Position numbers and translations under genes: made by a program. Below are positions 18,330 through 27,099 of a DNA stretch of 64,000 nt, in pieces. Position 1 is the stretch's first letter. Every line of letters begins with the position of its first letter. This stretch comes from Ktedonobacteraceae bacterium (lineage in GTDB: Bacteria; Chloroflexota; Ktedonobacteria; Ktedonobacterales; Ktedonobacteraceae), in contig DASRBN010000038.1 of assembly GCA_035653615.1 (NCBI GenBank), positions 1-64,000 of the forward strand, read 5' to 3'. A model generated the notes under the pieces. That model had not been told where the DNA came from. It worked only from the letters and a program-made list of their open reading frames with translations, and did no database searches.

Positions 18330-18995
18330 ATGGTGCGACCAAACTGGTCAGATGAAGAGTTGGCACGGTTGCTGCAAGAACGCAACACTGAAGCCCTTGA
18401 GACTCTCATTTCTCGTTACTCGCGCGAGGTGTTTTATTTTATTCGCCTGGTACTTGATGGTGTGGGCGTCACCCAGGATGCGGAAGAGTGCGTCAACGAC
18501 CTCTTTGTTGCCGTCTGGCAAGAAATCGAAACCTTCGATTCTGAACGTGGTACGCTACGTACCTGGTTGACGATGCGCGCAAAATATATTGCCCTGGACC
18601 GGCGCCGTCAATTATGTCGCCGCCAGACCCACAATATGCAATCGGCGGACGAAAATCGTCAATGGGCATCATCGGATGGAGGCGGGCGCAAAGGATATGG
18701 GTGGGGAGGATACGACAACGATACCCGCGTGACGCTTCCACCACATCCAGAATTTAGTATGGAACACCTGCTGGAGCAGAGTGAAAGGCGCGAAGAACTG
18801 CGCCTGGCCTTGGCGACGTTGCCAGAGCTTGACCGCTATCTTATTATCCAACGCTATTTTAAATTTGCCAGTACCGAGGAACTGGCAGCGAAAACTGGCC
18901 TCACACGCCACGCTGTCGATACCCGGCTCTGGCGCGCGCGGAAAAGCTTACGCGAAACGCTCAAGGAGCACGCATATGAGTATGAGCGAATTTGA
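18330..18995 (+). CDS. ECF-type RNA polymerase sigma factor
   Basis: 221 residues. Region 2 (LARLLQERNTEALETLISRY, VTQDAEECVNDLFVAVWQEI, GTLRTWLTMRAKYIALDRRR) and region 4 (LATLPELDRYLIIQRYF, STEELAAKTGLTRHAVDTRL) are both clear. The linker of about 45 residues is long and glycine-rich. SD AAGGAG at 18318. The downstream gene starts inside its last codons (ATG 18976), where an anti-sigma factor usually sits. Confidence 0.92.
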   Translation: MVRPNWSDEELARLLQERNTEALETLISRYSREVFYFIRLVLDGVGVTQDAEECVNDLFVAVWQEIETFDSERGTLRTWLTMRAKYIALDRRRQLCRRQTHNMQSADENRQWASSDGGGRKGYGWGGYDNDTRVTLPPHPEFSMEHLLEQSERREELRLALATLPELDRYLIIQRYFKFASTEELAAKTGLTRHAVDTRLWRARKSLRETLKEHAYEYERI

Positions 18996-20184
18996 CACAC
19001 AAATGAATAGGGAAGATGATGATCCCATCTCTTGCTTACTGCGCAAGGAAGCGATTCCGCCTGACTTCAGCGAGGAAGACCTGGCCTTCGCGCAGGAACT
19101 GAATACGCTTTTTTCTGCTGAGCAAGAAGAGCTGCCTCCTCTTTTCGTACAAACATTACTGCAAGCCGAAGACCCACGTTTTCGCCCCGCTGAACATGGC
19201 TTTGAAAAGAAAACAAGCGCGCGTGTCTTTCGTCGCCTTCATTTGCGACGGCGTCTTTTCACTGCGCCGCGCTCCGCAAAGGAAGTCATTAGCAGCAGCA
19301 TACATGGCATCGTCGTCAATCGTTCCTTACTGGCTTTTGCGTGCGTTCTGATGCTCGTGATGCTTTTCACGGTAGCGTTTACGGCGCCATCATTTACTTC
19401 GGGCATGGCCCTTTTACTGCAAGGATCACACAGCGGTGTCTACCAGGTAGAGCATTATCCGACCGGCGTACACAGGCATCATGGTACATATGATTTTGAT
19501 GCGCGCGAGTGGCCCCAGCAAATATCGCTATCACAGGCGATACAACGATTAAGTTTCCCGATGTACTGGCCGCAAATGATTCCACGTGACTACTCCTTGA
19601 CCGCCGTACTTCTGGAGGATACAGGGCAGCAATGGGCGAATGGTCCCATTTTGGATCTGGTTTATACGCTCAACGGCCAGAAACCGGATGCGAATAATCA
19701 GATTATCGTGCGCGAATTCCTGCCCAATGAGGATGTGCTCCAGCTGGTGCAGGAGGGTGCAGCTCACCCGGTAGAAATCGATCAATATGGCGAGGCGAAA
19801 GCAATTTATGTCGATGGGCAATGGGCATTACAAGATGGTCAATCGCTGCCTCAATGGGCCTATGGCGGGCGCAGCGAGCTGATTTACCAGCAGAATAACG
19901 TTGTCTTCTGGATCGTTGGCAACCAGCAAATGGGCGTGAATGAAAAGATGTTGCTGACGATTGCCCAGTCGTTACAGATTTTCCATATCGGCCACCAGAT
20001 GCATATGCTAAGCGATTCACGAGATGCGGCAGGCGTGACGGTGATTGACTGGGCGCCTGATCAGTTTCTGACGGATGTTGTAGTGGTCTTCCAGGGTGAA
20101 AACGGGAATAGCCCCTCGTACATACCGGTTAGCTCGTATCAATTGGTAAAAACGGCGCAAAAAATTGTGGCTACCGGTCACTAA
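18976..20184 (+). CDS. Single-pass membrane protein, putative anti-sigma factor
   Basis: Start set at ATG 18976 (MSMSEFDTQMN) with AAGGAG 7 nt upstream; this overlaps the sigma gene by 20 bp. The 402-residue product has an acidic cytoplasmic part of about 115 residues, one transmembrane helix (SLLAFACVLMLVMLFTVAFT) and a 260-residue outer part with no family I recognise. Position, coupling and topology are those of an anti-sigma factor, but no zinc-binding ZAS motif (HxxxCxxC) is present. It ends TAATG, overlapping the next start codon. Confidence 0.6.
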   Translation: MSMSEFDTQMNREDDDPISCLLRKEAIPPDFSEEDLAFAQELNTLFSAEQEELPPLFVQTLLQAEDPRFRPAEHGFEKKTSARVFRRLHLRRRLFTAPRSAKEVISSSIHGIVVNRSLLAFACVLMLVMLFTVAFTAPSFTSGMALLLQGSHSGVYQVEHYPTGVHRHHGTYDFDAREWPQQISLSQAIQRLSFPMYWPQMIPRDYSLTAVLLEDTGQQWANGPILDLVYTLNGQKPDANNQIIVREFLPNEDVLQLVQEGAAHPVEIDQYGEAKAIYVDGQWALQDGQSLPQWAYGGRSELIYQQNNVVFWIVGNQQMGVNEKMLLTIAQSLQIFHIGHQMHMLSDSRDAAGVTVIDWAPDQFLTDVVVVFQGENGNSPSYIPVSSYQLVKTAQKIVATGH

Positions 20185-21914
20185 TGGCGCGTACAGCAGT
20201 AGGGGCAGTGCTTGCCGCGCCCCCGGTGCGAATGCTGCCGGTGCGTCAAGTGTCATGGTGGGCGCGGCAAGCACTGCCCCTACTGCTGATATGGCTGGTT
20301 GTCGCGTGTAGCACAACTCCATCCATGCCTCCATCGCCTCCTCACGGCTCAACCAGTGGCACGATTATCTTCGCAGACAGAGGATTTCCTGATGCGGTTA
20401 ACCCTTTGTTTTCGGCCTCCGCGGTCGATCTTGAGGTGAGCGCGGCGCTCTGGTCTGCGCCCGTCTATTATGACAACCGGTTTCACATCCAACCCGACCA
20501 GTTGACTGAAGTGCCCCTGCCCGCGAATGGTGGTGTGAAGGATGATGGCAAGACTATCATTATGCACCTGCGTCACGATCTGCGCTGGTCGGATGGCCAG
20601 CCGATCCTGGCAAGCGATTTTCAATACTGGTGGCATCTCGACCAGGACCCAAATACTGGAGCGATCACCATGAGCGGGTACGACCAGATAGCCAGCATCG
20701 ATACGCCTGATAACTTCACCGTGATCCTGCATATGAAACACGCATACGGTCCCTACCTGTCGTATCTGCCATATGCCGCTCCCCAGCACGCCTGGGGCAA
20801 GCTAAAAGACATCGACCTGCAAAACATGACGAGCGTCTACCTGGCCCCCACTGTAACCGATGGCCCCTACATGCTTGCCCACTTCGAGAATGGAAAGAGC
20901 TATACGTTGAAACCAGACCCCTACTACACTTCGACGACATTCTCCGGCCCATTTGTTTCACAACTCATTTACCGCTCTTACAACGATCTTACCGCGCTCA
21001 CCGGCGCAGTCAAGCAGCAGCAGGTTGACATCAGCGAGGGATATATGGAAGATGATCTCTCAAGCCTTGTCCACCTTCCGGCAGGCGTGCAACTACGCGA
21101 AACACCCGCTGCCTCCTATGAGCACCTTGACTTCAACCTGGCTCGTCCTATTTTTCAAGATGTGCGGGTACGGCGCGCAATTCAAATGGCAATCAACAGG
21201 TGCGCCATCATTGAACAGGCGCTGCACATGCCAGATTGTTCGCGCCTTGCAGACCAGGTCGAGCCTCCTCCCTCGCTCGTCTATGATTCCAGCATTGCTT
21301 CGGCCCCTTTTGACCCCCACATGGCAAGGCAGCTACTCGCGCAGGCCGGCTGGCTTTCCGGTCAACATGGTTTACTGTACCGCCATGGCCAGCCGTTTGC
21401 GCTCCGTCTTGTTACAACCGCTTCCAATCCTCTGCGCGCCGCTGCTGCCCGGCGAATCCAACAGGATTTATTGGCAGCCGGCATTTCCATCCAGATTCTG
21501 TATTATCCCCTGAACACCTTCTTTGGCCTCTATAATCAAGGTGGTATCCTGGCAACCGGTGCCTATGACCTGGCCATGTTCGGCTATCAAAATAGCCCGG
21601 AACCCGATGATGAATATGCCGTTTTCGACTCCTCGCAAATACCAACCGCGGATCAACCAGGTCTGGGCAACTACGGCCGCGTCAAGGATCCTATCATCGA
21701 CCAGGCCCTACAACAGGGAAGAAATACAGTAGGCTTTGCCGGTCGCGTAAAGTTCTATCACCAATTCTTAGAGCGCCTTGCAGACCAGGTCTACATTATT
21801 CCTTTGTATACCGGCCTCAATATCATGACCATCAGCGCTACGGTGCGGAACGTCGTCCCCAATCCCAACGTCGTCGAGAACAACTGGAACATCAGTGAAT
21901 GGAGAAAAGGATGA
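20184..21914 (+). CDS. Solute-binding lipoprotein, family 5 (OppA/DppA type), orphan
   Basis: 576 residues with the family-5 layout: GTIIFADRGFPDAVNPLFSAS, YDNRFHIQPDQLTEVPLP, LRWSDGQPILASDFQYWW, and the DVRVRRAIQMAINRCAII motif of peptide or nickel binding proteins. The lipobox is LVVACST, so it is anchored outside the membrane. The ATG at 20184 overlaps the upstream stop (TAATG) and has no SD, which implies translational coupling. Codons 4-35 are made from a perfect 29-bp inverted repeat. No permease or ATPase gene follows, so it may sense a ligand for the sigma/anti-sigma pair rather than feed a transporter. Confidence 0.85.
   Translation: MARTAVGAVLAAPPVRMLPVRQVSWWARQALPLLLIWLVVACSTTPSMPPSPPHGSTSGTIIFADRGFPDAVNPLFSASAVDLEVSAALWSAPVYYDNRFHIQPDQLTEVPLPANGGVKDDGKTIIMHLRHDLRWSDGQPILASDFQYWWHLDQDPNTGAITMSGYDQIASIDTPDNFTVILHMKHAYGPYLSYLPYAAPQHAWGKLKDIDLQNMTSVYLAPTVTDGPYMLAHFENGKSYTLKPDPYYTSTTFSGPFVSQLIYRSYNDLTALTGAVKQQQVDISEGYMEDDLSSLVHLPAGVQLRETPAASYEHLDFNLARPIFQDVRVRRAIQMAINRCAIIEQALHMPDCSRLADQVEPPPSLVYDSSIASAPFDPHMARQLLAQAGWLSGQHGLLYRHGQPFALRLVTTASNPLRAAAARRIQQDLLAAGISIQILYYPLNTFFGLYNQGGILATGAYDLAMFGYQNSPEPDDEYAVFDSSQIPTADQPGLGNYGRVKDPIIDQALQQGRNTVGFAGRVKFYHQFLERLADQVYIIPLYTGLNIMTISATVRNVVPNPNVVENNWNISEWRKG
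20194..20288. repeat. 29-bp inverted repeat inside the lipoprotein signal region
   Basis: Arms 20194-20222 and 20260-20288 are perfectly complementary (CAGCAGTAGGGGC ... GCCCCTACTGCTG), with a 37-nt loop. The arm resembles 35987-36022. It encodes residues 4-35 of the binding protein. Confidence 0.85.
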
Positions 21915-22079
21915 TGGCAAACCTGGCCATATTTTCTGCTGCGCTGGACATCACTGTGAGAAACTGGTATCATAAACAATGACGAATGATCTTAAAGGAA
22001 ATTAGCTCACGTTGCAGCTCGACTCTGTTCCAGCAACGAAGCTGAGACGGTCGTTGCAAACCTCAAAGGAGAGGTCATA

Positions 22080-22307
22080 ATGAAGCATCATGTCTTGAAA
22101 CCGGGTTCCACTAAGCCGCATGGCTTACCACATCTACGCACCCTTCGCCAGCGCAAAGGGTTGAGTTTAGGCCAGCTTTCTGATATGACCGGTATTCGCC
22201 GCGATACAATCGCGCACCTGGAGACCGGTCGCGAGGACCCACAACCATATCAATTACGGTTGCTGGCGCGCGTGCTAGATGTCCCGCAACTTGAACTGGT
22301 CTCATAA
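22080..22307 (+). CDS. Small XRE-family helix-turn-helix protein
   Basis: 75 residues, almost all one Cro/C1-type HTH: LRTLRQRKGLSLGQLSDMTGIRRDTIAHLETGREDPQPYQL. Such short single-domain proteins bind DNA as dimers. AAAGGAGAGG lies 7 nt before ATG 22080. It precedes the tetR gene on the same strand, but tetR has its own strong promoter. Target unknown. Confidence 0.85.
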   Translation: MKHHVLKPGSTKPHGLPHLRTLRQRKGLSLGQLSDMTGIRRDTIAHLETGREDPQPYQLRLLARVLDVPQLELVS

Positions 22308-22372
22308 TTGCTGCTACATAGGCAGGTTTTGCCTTTCCCAAAAATTTGAGAGCATTTTGCGTTCTATCCCTC

Positions 22373-22401
22373 TTGACATTCCCCCTTTTCCTGGCTATAC
22401 T
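22373..22401 (+). promoter_or_regulatory. Promoter of the tetR-type regulator gene
   Basis: Perfect TTGACA (22373-22378), 17-bp spacer, TATACT (22396-22401). The operator at 22411-22432 covers the expected transcription start. Confidence 0.88.
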
Positions 22402-22410
22402 TTCATTAAA

Positions 22411-22432
22411 ATTAATCGGTCGGTCAATTAAT
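22411..22432. promoter_or_regulatory. Putative TetR operator 1 (autoregulation)
   Basis: A 22-bp near-palindrome, ATTAATCGG-TCGGTCA-ATTAAT, placed over the start site of tetR transcription. It matches the site at 23134-23155 at 19 of 22 positions. Half-site ATTAATTGACCG. Confidence 0.8.
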
Positions 22433-22459
22433 TATAGGGACTAGAAACGATATCACTAT

Positions 22460-23071
22460 ATGGCACGCACAACGAAAGTGGTGGAAGATCGCCGCGAACA
22501 AATCATCGATGCGGCTATGCATGTCTTTGCGGAAAAAGGCTTCGTCAGGGCTACAAACAAAGATATTGCGCGCGAGGCGGGGATTACCCCTGGCCTGATC
22601 TATCATTACTTTGAGAGCAAGGAAGCATTACTGCGGGCCATTATCGATGGGCGTTCGCCTTTGCGTATTATCAATGCTCTGCCCCCACAGGCGCTGGCTC
22701 TGCCGCCAGAAGTGTTCCTGCGTTTTATCGTGATGCAGGTGCTGGGCATTCTTGAAGACGAAAATTTCATTCAACTGATCCGGGTATTTCTCCCGGAAGT
22801 TGTGTATAACCCTGATACAGGATCGACGATAAACGAGGCGATACAACAGGCCCTGGGCTTTCTTGAAGGCTACTTTCGGAACAAAATAGAGGCAGGAGAA
22901 CTGCGCCCGATGGACGCGGCGCTGCTACCACAGCTATTTATCGGTAGCGTGATGGCTTTCGTACTGCGACGCAATATTCTCCATGACCCGCAGGTCTTGC
23001 ATTATACACACGAACAGATTGCTGATGCGATAGTTGAAACGATGCTCAAGGGCCTTTTACCAGGTCGATAG
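22460..23071 (+). CDS. TetR/AcrR family transcriptional regulator
   Basis: 203 residues. N-terminal HTH: REQIIDAAMHVFAEKGF..TNKDIAREAGITPGLIYHYFESKEALL, fully canonical. The ligand-binding domain (residues 60-203) is helical and not assignable to a ligand. Two copies of one operator, in its own promoter and before the next gene, say that it represses itself and the ABC exporter genes 100 bp downstream. The exporter substrate or the monooxygenase substrate further on is the likely inducer. Confidence 0.92.
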   Translation: MARTTKVVEDRREQIIDAAMHVFAEKGFVRATNKDIAREAGITPGLIYHYFESKEALLRAIIDGRSPLRIINALPPQALALPPEVFLRFIVMQVLGILEDENFIQLIRVFLPEVVYNPDTGSTINEAIQQALGFLEGYFRNKIEAGELRPMDAALLPQLFIGSVMAFVLRRNILHDPQVLHYTHEQIADAIVETMLKGLLPGR

Positions 23072-23133
23072 TCAGGAAATCTTTAGCAGCGTTGCCCTTC
23101 TGCGGAGCGATACTAAAAAATTTTTGATCTGTT

Positions 23134-23155
23134 ATTAATTGGCCGGTCAGTTAAT
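23134..23155. promoter_or_regulatory. Putative TetR operator 2 (ABC exporter)
   Basis: ATTAATTGG-CCGGTCA-GTTAAT, 22 bp, 20 bp before the ATPase start codon and partly against its SD (AAGGAGG). Same sequence pattern as 22411-22432. Confidence 0.8.
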
Positions 23156-23174
23156 ATCAAAAGGAGGAATCTCC

Positions 23175-23957
23175 ATGGCAGAAGCTACTTCCGATATTCA
23201 CGAGGGACAGCAACCGGATAAGGCTACCGGTTCTCTCGTCGTCGTTATCAGCGATCTTGTCAAGCAGTTTGGCAAACTGAGAGCTGTCGATAATCTCAGC
23301 ATGACCATCAATACCGGCGAGACATTCGGATTGATCGGTCCCAATGGCTCAGGCAAGACGACGCTGATCCGCATGATGGTCGGTTTGATGCGCCCCACAA
23401 GTGGCACGATACGCATTCTGGGCGAACGGATGCCGAGCGCAATAATCGCACCTCACATTGGCTACATGACGCAGTTGAGCGCCCTCTATCTTGACCTCAC
23501 AGCCCGGGAGAACATGCAGTTCTTCTGCAACATTTATGGTTTGCGTGGCAAGCAGCAGAAACAGCGCATCGACGAAATGCTGGAACGGGTTGACCTTGCC
23601 GACCGCGCCAATGATATCGTCGGCAACTTTAGTGGCGGTATGAAGCAGCGCCTCTCGCTTGCCACGGCGCTGGTGCATCATCCCAGCCTGGCCTTGCTCG
23701 ACGAGCCAACCGTCGGAGTCGATCCTGAACTGCGGCGTTCTTTCTGGGAATATTTCGCGCAAATGAACTGCGAGGGCATTACCATCATCGTCTCCACGCA
23801 CCATCTTGATGAAGCCGCACGCTGCACACGCCTGGGCCTGATGCGGGCGGGCATGTTGCTGGCACAGGACACGCCCCAGGAGCTACTACGCCAATCCGGC
23901 AAAGATAACATGGAAGATGCCTTCCTTTACTTCGCCACGCGACAGCAGGAAGGATGA
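23175..23957 (+). CDS. ABC exporter ATP-binding protein (DrrA-like)
   Basis: The frame opens at TTG 23139 inside the operator, but AAGGAGG before ATG 23175 (MAEATSDIHEG) marks the start; 260 residues. Walker A GPNGSGKTT, signature FSGGMKQRLSLA, Walker B LALLDEPTVGVDP, H-loop VSTHHLDEA. Partner of the permease 106 bp downstream. This ATPase/permease pair type exports drugs or hydrophobic metabolites. Controlled by the upstream TetR protein. Confidence 0.93.
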   Translation: MAEATSDIHEGQQPDKATGSLVVVISDLVKQFGKLRAVDNLSMTINTGETFGLIGPNGSGKTTLIRMMVGLMRPTSGTIRILGERMPSAIIAPHIGYMTQLSALYLDLTARENMQFFCNIYGLRGKQQKQRIDEMLERVDLADRANDIVGNFSGGMKQRLSLATALVHHPSLALLDEPTVGVDPELRRSFWEYFAQMNCEGITIIVSTHHLDEAARCTRLGLMRAGMLLAQDTPQELLRQSGKDNMEDAFLYFATRQQEG

Positions 23958-24063
23958 AAGAGAATGAAACATGTGCAAGGGATGTCAACACATATCGTCA
24001 TCTTGAATCAGCCGAACACCATACAAAACAAGCTCTTATGGCTATAGGAAACGGAGAAGTATT

Positions 24064-25230
24064 ATGAGTCTCGAACGCACTCTAGCACTGGCCACGCGCA
24101 TTATTCGCCAGATTCTGCGCGACAAACGCACGCTGGGGCTGATCTTCATCGTTCCTCTCTTGATCATGACGTTGCTCTACCTGGTACTCACAAATACGAG
24201 CAGCGTTCACACACTGGCGATTGTGCGCCCCACCGACCCGGGCAGCGATACCATCAACACGCTGATTACCGACCTGCTGCCCGGAAAGGATAAACTGAAC
24301 ACCATCTATATTCCTGCCAATCAGGTAACAACTACACTACAAAACGGGAATGCCGATGCCGCGATTCTATTTCCCCCGGATTTCGCGCGGCAGGTCCTGG
24401 CGGGCCAGAACCCGGTCGTGCAGATCGAACTCGAAGGCTCTGACCCGACCGTAGCAAGCGCCATGCGAGACCTCACCGAGTCATTTACGCACCAGCTTGG
24501 TCTCGCGCTCTCGAGCTTGAAGGCGCAGCAAAACCAGGGTGGGCAGGTACCGATTACCCCGGCAACGCTCGCGGGACCTATACCTTTCACCATCAGCGAG
24601 CCACACTACCTGCATGGAGGGCCGCAATATACGTTCAACGACTCCATCGCACCCGTCTTCATCGGCGTCTTCTCTTTTTTCTTCGTCTTCATCCTTACTT
24701 CGGTCGCTTTCCTGCGCGAACGCTCGCAGGGCACGATTGAACGAGTAATGGTCTCGCCGTTGACGCGCCCCGAACTGGTGCTGGGATACATCTGCGGCTT
24801 TACGCTTTTTGCGCTTGTGCAGTCGGTGCTGATCCTGATTTTCGTCGTCTTCGTGCTGCAGGTTCATTACAGCGGCAACCTCGCCTTAGTGTTCCTGGTC
24901 ACGGCGTTGCTCACCATTGGCAGCGTCAATCTCGGCATCTTCCTCTCGACCTTTGCGCAGAACGAATTTCAGATTGTGCAGTTTATCCCGCTGGTTTTTG
25001 GCGTGCAGGTCTTCCTTTCCGGCATCTTCTGGCCCATCGCTCAATTGCCGGGCGTGTTACGTCCCATTTCCTACATCCTGCCCCTGACCTATGCCAATGA
25101 TGCCTTACGCGGTGTCATGCTCAAGAGCGATGATATCGGGCAAATCGCGGGGCAACTGGCGGGCCTGTTGATATTCGCGCTGGTTATGGTTCTGTTAAGC
25201 TCGTTGACGATGCGCCGGCAGATCGCGTGA
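24064..25230 (+). CDS. ABC-2 exporter permease (YhgE/DrrB-like)
   Basis: 388 residues: an N-terminal TM helix (LGLIFIVPLLIMTLLYLVLT), a large extracytoplasmic loop of about 180 residues (TLAIVRPTDPGSDTINTLIT onward), then five TM helices, the last with LSGIFWPIAQLPGVLRPISYILPLTYANDALR, the ABC-2 family signature. GGAG precedes ATG 24064. It works with the ATPase just upstream; probably one operon under the TetR repressor. Confidence 0.92.
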   Translation: MSLERTLALATRIIRQILRDKRTLGLIFIVPLLIMTLLYLVLTNTSSVHTLAIVRPTDPGSDTINTLITDLLPGKDKLNTIYIPANQVTTTLQNGNADAAILFPPDFARQVLAGQNPVVQIELEGSDPTVASAMRDLTESFTHQLGLALSSLKAQQNQGGQVPITPATLAGPIPFTISEPHYLHGGPQYTFNDSIAPVFIGVFSFFFVFILTSVAFLRERSQGTIERVMVSPLTRPELVLGYICGFTLFALVQSVLILIFVVFVLQVHYSGNLALVFLVTALLTIGSVNLGIFLSTFAQNEFQIVQFIPLVFGVQVFLSGIFWPIAQLPGVLRPISYILPLTYANDALRGVMLKSDDIGQIAGQLAGLLIFALVMVLLSSLTMRRQIA

Positions 25231-25250
25231 CATAAGAACCGAGCCGGACG

Positions 25251-25336
25251 TGTCATTCTGAGCGCAGCGAAGAATCCGAAGCACGCACCTGATCAATTTA
25301 GCTCATGTGAGATTCTTCGCTGCGCTCAGAATGACA
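25251..25336. repeat. Palindromic repeat pair (ATTCTTCGCT family)
   Basis: Perfect 26-bp inverted arms 25251-25276 and 25311-25336 (GATTCTTCGCTGCGCTCAGA..), 34-nt loop. It lies 20 bp after the permease stop and may end or protect that transcript. Confidence 0.8.
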
Positions 25337-25391
25337 TGCGAGCCATGGCATGACACCAGGTCGTTATTCAAGATTTAGGAGGTACTAAAAA

Positions 25392-26633
25392 ATGCAGAAC
25401 GAAGTCGTTGCGGAAACAACACAGGCCAAACAAGTTGAGCAAACAACCTGTTGTATCGTAGGTGGTGGCCCTGCCGGAGCGGTGCTGGCGCTCCTTCTCG
25501 CGCGTAAAGGCGTTCCCGTCGTGCTGCTGGAGGAGCATATGGATTTTGACCGGGACTTTCGTGGAGATACCATTCATCCATCGACTCTGCAAATATTGGA
25601 TGAAATAGGTCTCGCGGATCGCTTACTCCAGCTGCGTCACACCAAAGCATCCAGTATACCCGTACAGACCGCTAAGGGGAACTTGACGCTTGCCGATTTC
25701 CATCGCCTGAAAACGCGATTTCCCTACATCGCATTGATTCCACAGGCAGACTTCCTCTCATTCATTACGAGCGAAGCCGGCCGCTACCCGAACTTCCGGC
25801 TGGTTATGGGGGCCAGAGCGGAGAAGCTGATAGAGGAGGATGGCTACATTCACGGTGTTCATTACCGCGGCAAGGATGGCTGGCACGAGCTGCGCGCGGT
25901 ACTTACTGTCGGAGCAGATGGTCGTTTTTCTCGTGTGCGCCGCCTGGCAGGTTTTGAGCCGATCCAGACTTCAGCGCCGATGGATGTACTCTGGTTTCGT
26001 TTGCCACGCAAAGCAGGCGATCCAGAGAAATCTGGCGGACGGCTTAGTGGGGGTCATATCCTGATCATGCTTGACCGGAACGAATACTGGCAGATGGGCT
26101 ATGTCATTCCCAAGGGTGGATACCAGGAAATCCGCGCCGCGGGCCTCGAGCATTTGCGCCAGGTGATAGGAGAGATGCTGCCGGAATTCGCCGGCCGCGT
26201 GGATACCATTCAGGAGTGGAAACAGGTATCCGTGCTCTCGGTGGAATCGAGTCGCCTGCGCAGATGGTATCGCCCGGGCCTGCTGCTCATCGGAGATGCC
26301 GCCCACGTGATGTCGCCGGTCGGTGGAGTGGGCATTAATTACGCCATTCAAGATGCCGTAGTCACGGCCAACATACTCGGCAATGACCTCTTGCAAGGCA
26401 AAGCGCCAACCGGCGACCTGGCACGCGTACAGCGGGAGCGCGAATTGCCAACACGCATTATCCAGGGCTTGCAAAACCTGATACAAAAGCAGGTGCTGAC
26501 CAGGGTTCTGACGACGGATAAGCCGCCGGCGATATCACCATTCTTCTCGCTGCTGTTACGCGTGCCGCTTGTACGCGATTTACCGGCAAGATTTATCGCC
26601 TTTGGGCCGCGCAGCGTACATGTTCAGGAATAG
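25392..26633 (+). CDS. FAD-dependent monooxygenase (PHBH/UbiH-type)
   Basis: 413 residues of the FAD_binding_3 family: dinucleotide motif CCIVGGGPAGAVLALLLARKG, DG motif LTVGADGRFSRVRR, GD motif LIGDAAHVMSPVGGVGINYA. These flavoproteins hydroxylate aromatic or polyketide-like rings with NAD(P)H and O2. Preceded by TTTAGGAGG and ATG 25392. It follows the TetR-controlled exporter on the same strand, 160 bp beyond a palindromic repeat, so a shared role such as modification plus export of a toxic aromatic is plausible but inferred. Confidence 0.9.
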   Translation: MQNEVVAETTQAKQVEQTTCCIVGGGPAGAVLALLLARKGVPVVLLEEHMDFDRDFRGDTIHPSTLQILDEIGLADRLLQLRHTKASSIPVQTAKGNLTLADFHRLKTRFPYIALIPQADFLSFITSEAGRYPNFRLVMGARAEKLIEEDGYIHGVHYRGKDGWHELRAVLTVGADGRFSRVRRLAGFEPIQTSAPMDVLWFRLPRKAGDPEKSGGRLSGGHILIMLDRNEYWQMGYVIPKGGYQEIRAAGLEHLRQVIGEMLPEFAGRVDTIQEWKQVSVLSVESSRLRRWYRPGLLLIGDAAHVMSPVGGVGINYAIQDAVVTANILGNDLLQGKAPTGDLARVQRERELPTRIIQGLQNLIQKQVLTRVLTTDKPPAISPFFSLLLRVPLVRDLPARFIAFGPRSVHVQE

Positions 26634-26677
26634 GCAGCCGGGATATTTTTTTATCCAGCTTTTCGCAATGCGCGACT

Positions 26678-26958
26678 CTATGTTGCCAGCAATGCGAGGC
26701 AAAGCAGGCTGGCCAGAAAGACAAGGATGGTCGGACGCGCACCGGCAACTTGCAAAAGCAAACCGGCCAGAAAGTAGCCGAGAGGCGGCGTTGAGAGAGC
26801 AAGCAGGCGATACGCGCTATTGACGCGGCCCTGGAGTTCATCGGGAATGAGCGCCGCCCGGTAACTGAATGGTGGCGCCTGTTCTCTGCCGGGTAAGCGC
26901 TGCGCCAGGCTTACGCGACTAAGAATGGAGTATGCTGCTGCATAGACGCAATTTTACA
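26678..26958 (-). pseudogene. Remnant of an MFS transporter gene (C-terminal end)
   Basis: On the minus strand one frame reads QAPPFSYRAALIPDELQGRV then NSAYRLL, the typical loop of MFS drug-efflux homologues. The match then shifts frame by one base near 26793 and continues PPLGYFLAGLLLQVAGARPT then ILVFLASLLCLALLAT and a stop at 26678. Upstream an in-frame TAA cuts it off, so only about the last 90 residues survive, in two frames. A truncated, frameshifted fossil next to a partial repeat element. Confidence 0.75.
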
Positions 26959-26989
26959 AAAGTTTCTGGATGGGATCAAGAGGAGGCTC

Positions 26990-27069
26990 CTGGTGATTAC
27001 CCATGAGTGCGGTGGCTCAACTGAACGAAAGGGAACCAGAGATGCTTCGCTGCGCGCAGCGAAGCATCT
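26990..27069. repeat. Half copy of the GGTGATT-bounded element
   Basis: Begins CTGGTGATTACCCATGAGTG and ends in the perfect 30-bp palindrome AGATGCTTCGCTGCG and its complement (27040-27069). The right terminal repeat seen in the copies at 17874-18010 and 36087-36253 is missing. Confidence 0.6.
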
Positions 27070-27099
27070 AACCATGCTGTCGCGCCCTGTTAAAGTCAA

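Noticed and set aside
18781-18975. Upstream extension of the anti-sigma-like protein
   Set aside because: This part is an out-of-frame shadow of sigma region 4; ATG 18976 has a proper SD.
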